This document shows positions 48,888 to 57,723 of a DNA stretch of 64,000 bases, piece by piece; the stretch's first letter is position 1; the number at the start of each line of letters is the position of its first letter. The stretch spans positions 62,001 to 126,000 of the forward strand of contig JAJTEM010000002.1 of assembly GCA_021299735.1 (NCBI GenBank). Reading direction: 5' to 3'. Both the position numbers and the translations under genes were made by a program. Under the pieces are notes generated by a model. It worked only from the letters and a program-made list of their open reading frames with translations. It made no database searches and was not told where the DNA came from. This DNA is from Burkholderiales bacterium (GTDB lineage: Bacteria > Pseudomonadota > Gammaproteobacteria > Burkholderiales > Burkholderiaceae_B).

Positions 48888-51119
48888 TCAGTTGCCTTTT
48901 GTGCGACGCGACGCCCGGCCAGACAACCAGCCAAACGCAAGAATCGCCAAAATAACTCCGGCCAATGCACCACCCACCGCAATCAAGGCTGGGTATTCGG
49001 AAAACGCAATTCGCAAACGCAACCACCAAGGCAGTGCGCCGCTTATGTAAGTTTCACCCAGGCTGTAGCTTTGAATGTCGTTGCCACGAATCAGGCTGAC
49101 GCTGCCCTTGATTTTTGCAACATCCGCATAATCGGACAGGGCAGCGACAGCGCGCTCAAAACTGTCTTGATCCGTCCCAGTCACCACCACCCCGGCTTTT
49201 TGTTTGGCAAGGTGCGACTCGAACCCCATAATCGCGCCCAGCGAGCCCGCGGTCTGAATCAATGCGCGAGCGCGTTCACTGGGTTGCAATTCCGAGTCGT
49301 TTTGCCACAGACCCTGCAGCCATTGAATGGCCGGCGGCATGCCCATGCTGCGTTCCGTGGCATTTAACACCATGGGCAGGTTCATATTTGCGGCGTTTAA
49401 CCAACTGAGTCGGTCGCTGGTGCCCATTGCCAGCCAGTTTTTCTCGCCAATATTCTCCGGCTTGTCAGAAACAACCAAAGTGGTGCGTGTGGCTGGCAAC
49501 CCAGTCCATTGGCCAAACAGTCCCATCACATTCAGATAAGACCGGATTTCCAGCGGGGTGGGGTTGGCAGGCAACACAATTGCTGTGTCCGAGAGATCGG
49601 CCATGATGCTGAAGGGGTAGCCACCGTTTGCAAAAGCGGTCAGGTTTGGCATGCGTGTGTAGTGTGGCAGGTTTGAGAAATCAAGGGTTGATTCCGGGTC
49701 AATGGACCCACGTGCTACTTGTGATACGCGCGTGCATGAGCCGCCACCTTCAGCCATGAAGCCAAATGCAAAGGCCAGCTCGTTGTTGCCGCCCACGCGG
49801 AATGCTGGAATTTGCAAAGCCTCCTCACTGGTCAGCTCTGCCTGGCCCAGCAGGTCAATGTTGATTTTGTTTTGAACCTGTTCCGTACGTGGTGCAAGTC
49901 GGAAAGACTGTATCAACGAGCTATTGATTTCAATGTTCAGGAGCGAGTCGTTCCAGCGGGAGGGTGCCGTGTAGCGGTATTTCAAATCCATGGGAATATT
50001 GCGGCCTGCCCAACTGAATAAATCGGGTGGAAGGCGCAAGTTAAGGCTAGCGCGAGGTTTGTCTGCGCTAACTTCCAATTGTCCCGGGAAGTCAATTAAT
50101 TCGCCAAAACGTACAGGGCGGTTGGTGGGCACATAGCGTGGTGCATCGTAGGGCTTGCGGAGGGCGCCCAGGTCTACTTTTTTCACCAAGGCTTTTTGAC
50201 CACTAAGTACCTGGCCTTCAATCACCAGGCCATATACAGCTTGCAGCAGTTCCTCGTCAGTGCGGCCCATCACATAGAGGTGTTTAATCCATGGATTTTC
50301 TTTGGCACTCACAATCATTAATGAGGGGCCTTCAATATTGGCCTCGCTCATGCCCTCGGGCATTTTCTTGCCTTTGGTCAGAATGATGGTGTGGCGCGTA
50401 GGCGATGCAGCATCGAGCAGTTCAAATTCAGCTTGGCGATAAAAGGCTTGAGCGCCCATCCATGAGGCTAAAATACCTGCGGCCTTCATGCTGGCGTCGG
50501 TTTGCTCCACCGGCAATACCAGTGGAAGCCGCAGCTTGCGGTTGTCGCGTGGGTCAAAAAAAGGCGCGGGCAACAGGGCAAGGTCGTTCACCAGGTTCAG
50601 CGGTGTAGACCCTATAGTCAGCGTGCTTTCCGGGCGAATGTCAAAACGCAGGGTTGGGTTGCCGGGGTCCACGCATGCACTGTCTTAGGTGCCATCGTAT
50701 TCCACTCGAATGGTAGCGAAATCGGAAAACAACAGTGGATCCAATTCAATTTCAATGGTGTGCGGTATGCCAGCCCGCGCTGTACTCAGCTGCGATAAAC
50801 CTGACAGCTGGTTGTTCACATACACCCGAACGAAAGATTGCTCGTGGCGCATGCCTTGAGGATAAAGAACACGCAGGCTGAGGCTTGCGCGGGTTACCAA
50901 TTCATCCAGGCGAATACCGGAGTTCAATTCTATAAAACGGTTGATACCGCTTAACTGAACCCCGTTTGATTGCCCCATTTGGGCAAAGGTCAATGTACGG
51001 GTTTGCTCAATCGCCGACGCTGTTTCCAAATTAGCGGCTGCAGTTGTTGCAACTGCACTTTCTTGTGTGTATCCCGTCAGGCAAAATAGTAAAAACGCTA
51101 AGGCTGGAAAATGGCGCAT
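48888..51119 (-). pseudogene. bcsB: bcsB, cellulose synthase periplasmic subunit, interrupted by an in-frame TAA
   Basis: Reading leftward, the frame opens at ATG 51119 with a signal peptide (MRHFPALAFLLFCLTG) and a BcsB N-terminal domain, and stops at TAA 50687-50685 after VEYDGT. The next codons, in the same frame, read D-S-A-C-V-D-P-G and run on without a further stop to 48888. That gives the rest of BcsB, including FFDPRDNRKLRLPLVLP, the later flavodoxin-like domains and the C-terminal membrane helix. Total length (743 residues) matches intact BcsB. A GTG at 50672 could start the 594-residue C-terminal part, but without a signal peptide. BcsB is essential for synthase activity, so the stop, a base error or readthrough are the choices. 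Confidence 0.88.
50685..50687 (-). other. In-frame TAA codon within bcsB
   Basis: The codon before is ACC (Thr) and the one after is GAC (Asp). Both flanks are normal BcsB sequence in one frame. One base change (for example from AAA, CAA or GAA) is enough to make it. Confidence 0.9.
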
Positions 51120-51362
51120 AAGTGGCTTCGCTAGTCGACTTGAATGAACAGCTTTTTAATGGATAAATAGTTAAATTACTGCACAAGGAAATAGTTGATC
51201 AATATTTGTCAATATTTAAAAAATTATGCAGCATAGTTTGACAAGGTATCCTATTGTTTTTGTATGTGCTCATTTTCTAGAGCTTGTTTTAACCAATTAT
51301 TAAGTGAAGTGTCTAAAAGAGCACACTTTAAGAAAACAGAATTAACAGTTTAGGGCGACAAC
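51120..51362. promoter_or_regulatory. Divergent control region between the bcs operon and the partner-switching genes
   Basis: 243 AT-rich bases between bcsB and the STAS gene. A -35-like TTGACA lies at 51238 toward the STAS gene, with a weak -10 17 bases on. An inverted repeat AAGTGT/ACACTT spans 51307-51328, and the palindrome TTGATCAA occurs near 51195. These are candidate operator elements; no strong promoter for the bcs side is evident. Confidence 0.4.
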
Positions 51363-51701
51363 ATGGTTTCGACAGAAGAGATGGGGGACATTTTCGTGCT
51401 GCATGTAGACGCAGTTCGATTGGACAGTGCGGTGGGAACAATCATCCGCAATGCGGTAGTGCCCAAACTTGATTCAACACGAAAATTTGCATTGAATATT
51501 GAAACCGTCAAGTTGGTGGACTCTGGTGGTCTGGGCTCTTTGGTTGCGTTGTTAAAAAACATTACCAATCACCAAGGCAAGTTGGCCTTGGTTGGCATGA
51601 ACAAATCTGTGCGAATGATGTTCGAGCTTTCCCGCATGGACCGACAGTTTTCCTTGCTGGAAGACATGCCCAAGGCTGTTGCTTTTTTGCAGCAGGCTTG
51701 A
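51363..51701 (+). CDS. STAS-domain anti-sigma factor antagonist-like protein
   Basis: A 112-residue single STAS domain with the RsbV/SpoIIAA layout. The loop LVDSGGLGSLVALLKN (Ser54) is where family members are phosphorylated; the second acceptor of the usual DSS/DST is Gly here. Such proteins bind and sequester an anti-sigma kinase when dephosphorylated. It is 6 bases upstream of the large REC-PP2C-HATPase gene, whose kinase and phosphatase domains fit it as substrate, so this is a self-contained partner switch. Confidence 0.85.
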   Translation: MVSTEEMGDIFVLHVDAVRLDSAVGTIIRNAVVPKLDSTRKFALNIETVKLVDSGGLGSLVALLKNITNHQGKLALVGMNKSVRMMFELSRMDRQFSLLEDMPKAVAFLQQA

Positions 51702-51707
51702 CTGATT

Positions 51708-54700
51708 GTGACCGAACAAAACCCCAATAAATTGCTGCCACGAATTCTGGTTGTAGATGATTCGGTGGTTGAGAGAAACCTCTTCGTCCATATGGTGGCC
51801 AAGTGGGGCTATCCGGTCGAGTTTGCCAGCAGTGGTCAGGAAGCCATAGCACTGGTCGAGCGTGATCGCTTTCAGTTGGTTTTGGCCGATTGGCAAATGC
51901 CAGGCATGCAGGGGACTGAAATGTGCGTTGCCTTGCGCCAGCTTGATCTTGGGCACTACACCTACATTATTTTGATGTCGGCCCAAAACGATGAAGAATT
52001 TTTAATCAAGGCACTAGACGCTGGGGCGGATGACGTACTCACCAAACCTGTAGACGGCAACGAACTGGAAGCCCGTTTGCAGTCTGCGGTTCGCCGAATA
52101 GAACTTCAAGCGCAACTGGCTCGCAAAGCCGATGAATTGGCGCATGCCCATGATTTGATTGCGCAAGATCTCCGTGCTGTGTCCGGTCTTCAGCGCAGTT
52201 TTTTGCCTGAAGCACAAAGTACTTTTCAGGGCTTGAACTACCAGTGGTTGTCTGTACCCTCCAAGTATGTGTCAGGCGATCATTTGCAGGTGTTTGAGTT
52301 ACAGCGCAACGTATATGGCTTTTACTTACTTGACGTTTCAGGCCATGGTATACCAGCCGCTGTCAAATCCATGCAATTGGTTCAAATGTTTGCAGACCGT
52401 TCTGCAACCAGCATTGTTTTTGAAGGGCGCGTGGGTTCTGATGGTCAACGTCTGGTTTCTCGCCCCCGCGAAGTCGTGGCCCGCCTGAACCGCCTGTTTC
52501 AGCAAACCGAATCCGATCTCTCTTACTTCACCATGATTTATGGCGTGTTCAACACCGCCACTCGAGAGGTGTCGCTGTGCCAGGCCGGCCATCCTTCCCC
52601 TTTGCTGTTGTCGGCTGGCAAGCCAGCCAGGGTGCTTGGCAGTGGCGGTTACCCGGTTGGTTTGTTTGATTTGGATGAATTTGAGGACATTGAGCTGACG
52701 CTGGGCGATGAAGACTCCCTGATACTTTACTCGGATGGCGTGACCGAGGTTTTGTCAGCCAGTGGCGAAGCCTTCGGAGAAGAGCGTTTGCTCGAGTTTG
52801 TGGATCAGCAAAGCAGCCAGGGGCGGTGGTCTGATTTACCCGAGCGCATTCAAATGCGTGTTCAGCGTTGGGGGGGGCAAATTATCGAGCAAAAGGGTTT
52901 TGAGGATGATGTGTCTATCCTCATGTTGGCCCCTCGCCCCGGTGTACTTGACCAATGCGAGGTTGTAGATGCCGACCGGCAAGTGCCCGAACTGGTATTT
53001 CGTCTTCAGGAAGTTCAGGAACGTCGGTCTGAATCAAAGCCTGCTCAAGTGGACAAGTCGATTGTGATCGTCGATGATTCCCGAAGTTTTTTACGAATTT
53101 TTGAGGCCATGCTGCACAGCTGGGGTTACACCGTGCATGCTGCAAAAAATGGTCATCAAGCCTTGGCCTTGATTGAACAACACCAGCCCGACTTTGTGCT
53201 GACCGACTGGGATATGCCAGGCATGAGCGGTATCGAGTTGTGTGAGCAGGTCCGTGCGCACAAACAAAACGCCTACACCTACATCATCATGATTACTGGC
53301 TACGCCAGCCGCGACGACCTTTTAAACAGTTTGCGCGTTGGGGCTGACGACTTCATGACCAAGCCCGTGAACCCGGGCGAACTGAAAGTACGGCTGAAGA
53401 CCGCAGAACGAATTGCAAACCTACACACCGGGCTTGAGCGCAGGCACACCGAGCTGAGTCAGTTGTATGAAGCCTTACAACGCGACATGCGAGAAGTCTC
53501 TCGCATTCAACGGGCTTTGTTGCCCAAAAGCAAACAAGATCCCTGGCCTTTCGCCATTCAAACCATTTATCAGCCACAGGGTTATGTGTGTGGCAAACAA
53601 ATGGGCCTGCTTGAAACCCAGGTCAATGAGCATGGCTTTTTCATGTTGAACATGGCTGGCCAGGACACTGCGACAGCTTTGCAAACGATGGCACTGGCCA
53701 GGTGGTTTTCCATGGCGCGTGCCACGCGCGTGCTGTTTCCGGTTGAAGAAACCAGTTCTAAAGTTCGGCGTTATCTTGCCAGCCCTGAGAAAGTATTGAA
53801 TCAGTTGTCGAGTATTTCGCCCTCCCTGAAAGATGAACCACCGCAATTTGACCTGTTGTATGGCTTGATCAATCTGGACCAAGGCACCCTGCTGGTGGCG
53901 GGTATTGGCGAGTGGGCCATGGTGATGGCGCAACCTGGTCAGCCCCCTGTTTTTTTAGGTACACAAGGCAAGCAGGGACAGCCCACCCGTATCGGTCAAG
54001 ACATTTATCAGGGGGTGATCAAGCCTGGTAGCCGCCTGTATTTTTATCCGCGCGAATGTGCGGAAACTCTTGGTGTACCCAACCCGGAAGTCTGGAAAAA
54101 ATCGGTGTTGTTGGAGGATCCCAAAGGGCATGCCTTGACCCGCGAGTTTTCTCGTTTACTGGATTTAAGCCGCAGGGAAACAGGGCTCGACAGCGATTTG
54201 TCGCTGATGGGTATTCAATGGCGTGAAAGTTTTGAAGTGCAGCACACCACCTTGCCTTCTGCACGAGTACTTGAATTGGTCGATGAGTTTTTACAAACTG
54301 GTGTGGCGCTGCAAGATGAGTTTTCGCAGCATGAGCAGGTGTTTAAACTGGGCGCGTTTCTGAGGTACACCGCATTCACTGCTGTGGCCGACACAGTCAA
54401 CATTGGGGTATTAAGCCGTTCAGTAAGAACCTTTGTGGAAGAATTGGCCTACGCGGAGGGGCTTTGTTACAACACTGATTTGGCGGTGTCTGAGGCCTTG
54501 ACCAATGTGATGTTGCACGGCTTCAAAGGCCAAAGACCCGAGCCCATACAACTTGCCGTGTTTGCCTTTCAGCATGGTGTGGGCGTGTTGATTGAGGACA
54601 AGGGCAGTCGAATTCCCGAACATGTGTTGGCAAAAATGCAGCGTGAGCATTCATTTCAAGATGACTTGAATTTGGGTGACTTGCCCGAAGGGGGCATGGG

Positions 54701-54788
54701 TCTGGCCTTCATGCGCATGGTGTCACAGCGATTCGTGTATCAAGCCGGGCACAATCAACAGTGCAACCGTCTGCTTTTGTTGCTGTAA
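51708..54788 (+). CDS. Multidomain partner-switching regulator: REC-PP2C-REC-inactive PP2C-HATPase
   Basis: A 1026-residue protein, GTG start. Domain order: REC1 (about 12-128, phospho-Asp61, Lys113); helical linker; PP2C/RsbU phosphatase (about 160-410) with SGDH at Asp191, LLDVSGHG at Asp209, YSDG at Asp343 and FEDD at 399-401; REC2 (about 450-570, Asp500, Lys552); helical linker; a second PP2C-like domain (about 600-840) whose acid positions are lost (Asp191 to Lys, Asp209 to Asn648, Asp343 to Arg782); and a HATPase anti-sigma kinase (about 895-1026) with the N-box SEALTNVMLHG, G1 EDKG and G2 GGMGLAF. It can in principle both phosphorylate and dephosphorylate the STAS partner, under two REC inputs. 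It is divergent from bcs. Confidence 0.88.
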   Translation: MTEQNPNKLLPRILVVDDSVVERNLFVHMVAKWGYPVEFASSGQEAIALVERDRFQLVLADWQMPGMQGTEMCVALRQLDLGHYTYIILMSAQNDEEFLIKALDAGADDVLTKPVDGNELEARLQSAVRRIELQAQLARKADELAHAHDLIAQDLRAVSGLQRSFLPEAQSTFQGLNYQWLSVPSKYVSGDHLQVFELQRNVYGFYLLDVSGHGIPAAVKSMQLVQMFADRSATSIVFEGRVGSDGQRLVSRPREVVARLNRLFQQTESDLSYFTMIYGVFNTATREVSLCQAGHPSPLLLSAGKPARVLGSGGYPVGLFDLDEFEDIELTLGDEDSLILYSDGVTEVLSASGEAFGEERLLEFVDQQSSQGRWSDLPERIQMRVQRWGGQIIEQKGFEDDVSILMLAPRPGVLDQCEVVDADRQVPELVFRLQEVQERRSESKPAQVDKSIVIVDDSRSFLRIFEAMLHSWGYTVHAAKNGHQALALIEQHQPDFVLTDWDMPGMSGIELCEQVRAHKQNAYTYIIMITGYASRDDLLNSLRVGADDFMTKPVNPGELKVRLKTAERIANLHTGLERRHTELSQLYEALQRDMREVSRIQRALLPKSKQDPWPFAIQTIYQPQGYVCGKQMGLLETQVNEHGFFMLNMAGQDTATALQTMALARWFSMARATRVLFPVEETSSKVRRYLASPEKVLNQLSSISPSLKDEPPQFDLLYGLINLDQGTLLVAGIGEWAMVMAQPGQPPVFLGTQGKQGQPTRIGQDIYQGVIKPGSRLYFYPRECAETLGVPNPEVWKKSVLLEDPKGHALTREFSRLLDLSRRETGLDSDLSLMGIQWRESFEVQHTTLPSARVLELVDEFLQTGVALQDEFSQHEQVFKLGAFLRYTAFTAVADTVNIGVLSRSVRTFVEELAYAEGLCYNTDLAVSEALTNVMLHGFKGQRPEPIQLAVFAFQHGVGVLIEDKGSRIPEHVLAKMQREHSFQDDLNLGDLPEGGMGLAFMRMVSQRFVYQAGHNQQCNRLLLLL

Positions 54789-54810
54789 AGCCGCAATTAA
54801 AGCCAAAGGT

Positions 54811-55686
54811 TTATTTTTTCTCGTCGCTTTGAGCGGGTGTTTCGGCGGTGGGGGACCAGCCTGTGGGTTGAAATGCAGGATTGTTCGGCATTTCCTCGGC
54901 CATTTTGTCGATCAACCCCACAATTCGTTCATCCACAAACTTGCTGGCTGATTTTTGCAGGGCTCGCGATACTTCCGATTCAATCGCGGTCATTGCCAAA
55001 GGGCGAATTTTCCAGATCAATTGAGCCAACCTGGGCAATTCTTCCTTGGGTGGCAGGTTGTCGCCGTATTGGTCAAGTTCTTTTACAAACAGCGAAACGG
55101 CCTGATCACAAAAACTTTCCAGGTGGCCCCGAAGCGAGGCAATCAAATCAAGCAGTTCGAGCAATGGCAAACCGGCATTGGCCATTTCAGCGCCAGCATG
55201 CAAAATTTTCGGACTTGGTGCGCGGTAACGCAAACCATCTGGTTCCAATAAGCCCAGTTCGATTGTTTTGGCCAGCGCACCACGGCTCAGGCTGGTGCCA
55301 AACATGGTGGCCAGGTGCACCGGGTTGTAATTCTTCGGTATTTCGTCTGTCCACGGGCTGGTAATTGCATGCGTTAAGCCCAACAGCTGGCGAAGGTCAT
55401 AACCTTTGTCGATGGCGTCCAGCATTTCCTGAATATTGCTCAGGGTGTAACCACGCCCCAACATTTGACCAATAAGCTTGAGTCTCGACAAATGGTCTTC
55501 GTTGTAAAAACCCACCCGTCCACGCTTTTCGGGCGGAGCCAACAAACCCCTGTCCTGATAAGCGCGCACGTTGCGCACCGTGGTATTGGCAGTGCGCGCG
55601 AGTTCATCAATGGTGAACTCGCGACCCTGCCCACTGGTGGAAGTGTCTTTGTTTGCCGACGATTTTTTGAAGCGGAATGAAACCAT
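54811..55686 (-). CDS. MerR-family transcriptional regulator
   Basis: A 291-residue protein. The MerR winged HTH covers residues about 22-92 (FTIDELARTANTTVRNVRAYQDRGLL), after a short basic N-terminus. The rest is a 190-residue C-terminal domain without the cysteine metal motifs of MerR, CueR or SoxR. This larger effector domain is found in uncharacterised MerR relatives. Its ligand is unknown. It is divergent from pldA with about 60 bases between starts, so regulation of pldA or itself is plausible. It converges on the regulator gene at 54.8 kb. Confidence 0.85.
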   Translation of the reverse strand: MVSFRFKKSSANKDTSTSGQGREFTIDELARTANTTVRNVRAYQDRGLLAPPEKRGRVGFYNEDHLSRLKLIGQMLGRGYTLSNIQEMLDAIDKGYDLRQLLGLTHAITSPWTDEIPKNYNPVHLATMFGTSLSRGALAKTIELGLLEPDGLRYRAPSPKILHAGAEMANAGLPLLELLDLIASLRGHLESFCDQAVSLFVKELDQYGDNLPPKEELPRLAQLIWKIRPLAMTAIESEVSRALQKSASKFVDERIVGLIDKMAEEMPNNPAFQPTGWSPTAETPAQSDEKK

Positions 55687-55747
55687 TTAGGAATTGTAAC
55701 CAAATGTGAGAGTATCTAGCCAACAAACCTCAATGTCCCATCTGATT

Positions 55748-56836
55748 ATGAACAAAACTTTGCTGCTGGCACTGGGTCTTGCTGGCCTGTGCGGCTTGGC
55801 CCGTGCTCAGGAAATTCAGAAAGAACCAGTGGATACCAAGGCACTGCGGGCCTGTCTGTTTCTTCTGGATGTTGAACTGCGCGTGCGTTGTTTTGATGAA
55901 GCAAGCGGTAAAAACCCGGTTGTACAACACTCGCCTGCGGTGGCAGAGGCGGGCACGACAGGTGATGATGGTCAGTTTTTCAAGCGCAACGAAGAGGCAA
56001 AGTTAAGCTGGCTGGATCGACGCTGGGAGCTGTTACCCACATCCAAACGTGGCACTTTTTCCGTTCGCCCTTATCAGCCGGTTTATGTGCTGCCGGTGTA
56101 TCACAACAAGTCTCCCAACATTCGGCCAACCAGCCCGAACCCGGCCAACACGGTGCAACCTGGCAATGCGCCTGAAAGCCTCGACCAGAACGAGTTGAAA
56201 TTCCAACTCAGCCTGAAAACCAAAGTGATGGAAAACATGTTTGGTGACAATGGCGACTTGTGGTTTGGCTACACCCAATCCAGCCGTTGGCAGGTGATGA
56301 ACGAGGACATTTCCCGGCCGTTTCGGGAAACCAACTACGAGCCGGAAATGATTTTCACCTGGCGCACAAGCTGGAGCGAGTTCAGGGATGCCACCGGTTG
56401 GGAACCTCGCTTGTTGGGTTTGAGTTTTAACCATCAGTCCAACGGGCGTGCGTTGCCATTGTCGCGTTCATGGAATCGCCTGATCGGTATGGTTGGGTTT
56501 GAGCGTGAAAACACCATGGTGCAGTTTCGGCCTTGGTTACGCATTTCCGAAGACGCAGCTGACGACGACAACCCGGATATTAGTGACTACGTGGGGCGCG
56601 GTGACATGCTCCTGGTTCATAAACACAATGGCCATGAATATTCCTTGCTAGCCCGCCATAACTTTCGTGGTGGTGATCAATCACGTGGGGCTGCTCAGTT
56701 TGACTGGGCTTTCCCCTTGACCAGCAATTTGCGCGGTCACATTCAATATTTCACTGGCTATGGCGAAAGCCTGATTGATTACAATTACAAATCAGATTAT
56801 CTGGGAATTGGTTTCTCGCTGGTGGGTTGGTATTGA
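55748..56836 (+). CDS. pldA: PldA, outer-membrane phospholipase A1
   Basis: A 362-residue protein from ATG 55748, giving the signal peptide MNKTLLLALGLAGLCGLARA. The frame extends back to 55706 and ATG 55733 is also possible. The catalytic block NHQSNGRALPLSRSWNR contains the His-Ser pair of E. coli PldA, and the strand motif HNFRGGDQSRGAAQFDWAFP is also matched. The enzyme is a 12-strand barrel that hydrolyses phospholipids on the outer leaflet when the membrane is disturbed. The N-terminal 100 residues are longer than in E. coli. The next gene overlaps by 10 bases. Confidence 0.92.
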   Translation: MNKTLLLALGLAGLCGLARAQEIQKEPVDTKALRACLFLLDVELRVRCFDEASGKNPVVQHSPAVAEAGTTGDDGQFFKRNEEAKLSWLDRRWELLPTSKRGTFSVRPYQPVYVLPVYHNKSPNIRPTSPNPANTVQPGNAPESLDQNELKFQLSLKTKVMENMFGDNGDLWFGYTQSSRWQVMNEDISRPFRETNYEPEMIFTWRTSWSEFRDATGWEPRLLGLSFNHQSNGRALPLSRSWNRLIGMVGFERENTMVQFRPWLRISEDAADDDNPDISDYVGRGDMLLVHKHNGHEYSLLARHNFRGGDQSRGAAQFDWAFPLTSNLRGHIQYFTGYGESLIDYNYKSDYLGIGFSLVGWY

Positions 56837-57720
56837 ACGTGTGGTTGAAGTGTATTTTTTTTGTATTGCTTTTTTGGGCCGGTTTTGCCCAAGCAAAAGA
56901 ACCCGTTGTTTTCGTATTGGCTGCCACTGACAAGGTAGTGGTCACCAACCCGAAGGGGCAGAGGTACAGCGCTTTGCCCACTCAACGCCTGCTGCACGGC
57001 CACACCGTGGTGGTGCCCAAAGGGCATCGTTTTTCAGTCTTGGTTTTGAACAGTGGACATCGCCGTGTGTATCGCGGACCCGCCCGCCTTAAGGTAATTG
57101 CCGACACGGTTCGCGTTCTCAGTGGCCTGCCTGTCAAAGTGTTTCCGGTTGAACAGGCTAATCTGGATTTGATTGATCAATGGATGAATCAGTACGCCCG
57201 CCCGCGTGGCGTATTGCCCGTTAAAGGCGATAAAACTGATCCAACCGAAACCAATCCGCTTCGTGTTTTGCAACCAATCGACGGATCCCTGTTATTAACC
57301 CGCAATCCGGAGTTCGTTTTTCAGGGCGAGTTGCCCCGAGAGGGCAATCTAATGCTGTTTGATGCCAGGGGCAAACGATTTTGGGTAGAACCCATTGAAA
57401 GCGAGTATGTGAGTTTGCCGCCCGCTGCCAAATTTGAGTGGGGTCAAAGTTTCACTTGGGAGGTGCGGCGCCTGACCGGGGGCCGGGTGGTCAGCGGAAG
57501 CTTTCACATTGCCAGCGAGGAAACCGCTCGTAGCCTGCTGGAGGCCAGGGTGCCAGATACCGCAAGCACCTTGCCCGAGTTGAAGTTGTTTTACGGCATG
57601 CGCTTGCAGCTGGCAAAGGCGTATCAGGAGGCCAACGAGGTGTGGGAATCACTGGGCATGGTGCTGACGGTGAATGGTCAGCCCAGCCGAATCTCTCGCC
57701 TATCAACTTCCGGCCAATAA
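56827..57720 (+). CDS. Secreted protein with FecR-like N-terminal region, unknown role
   Basis: A 297-residue product from TTG 56827, overlapping pldA by 10 bases (TTG 56833 is the next choice). No ribosome site is seen, so it is probably coupled. A signal peptide ends near AQA-K. The next part (about 25-100) has the FecR-like pattern of a Gly-rich strand repeat (LLHGHTVVVPKGHRFSVLVL, RVYRGPARLKVIADTV). A Pro/Asp linker is followed by a beta-rich domain. I do not know its function. The overlap suggests an envelope role alongside PldA. Confidence 0.7.
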   Translation: MVLNVWLKCIFFVLLFWAGFAQAKEPVVFVLAATDKVVVTNPKGQRYSALPTQRLLHGHTVVVPKGHRFSVLVLNSGHRRVYRGPARLKVIADTVRVLSGLPVKVFPVEQANLDLIDQWMNQYARPRGVLPVKGDKTDPTETNPLRVLQPIDGSLLLTRNPEFVFQGELPREGNLMLFDARGKRFWVEPIESEYVSLPPAAKFEWGQSFTWEVRRLTGGRVVSGSFHIASEETARSLLEARVPDTASTLPELKLFYGMRLQLAKAYQEANEVWESLGMVLTVNGQPSRISRLSTSGQ

Positions 57721-57723
57721 TTT

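Noticed and set aside
50685..50687. Programmed stop-codon recoding in bcsB
   Set aside because: No downstream stem or known readthrough context is obvious; TAA is the least leaky stop. A mutation or base error is simpler, so recoding is not claimed.
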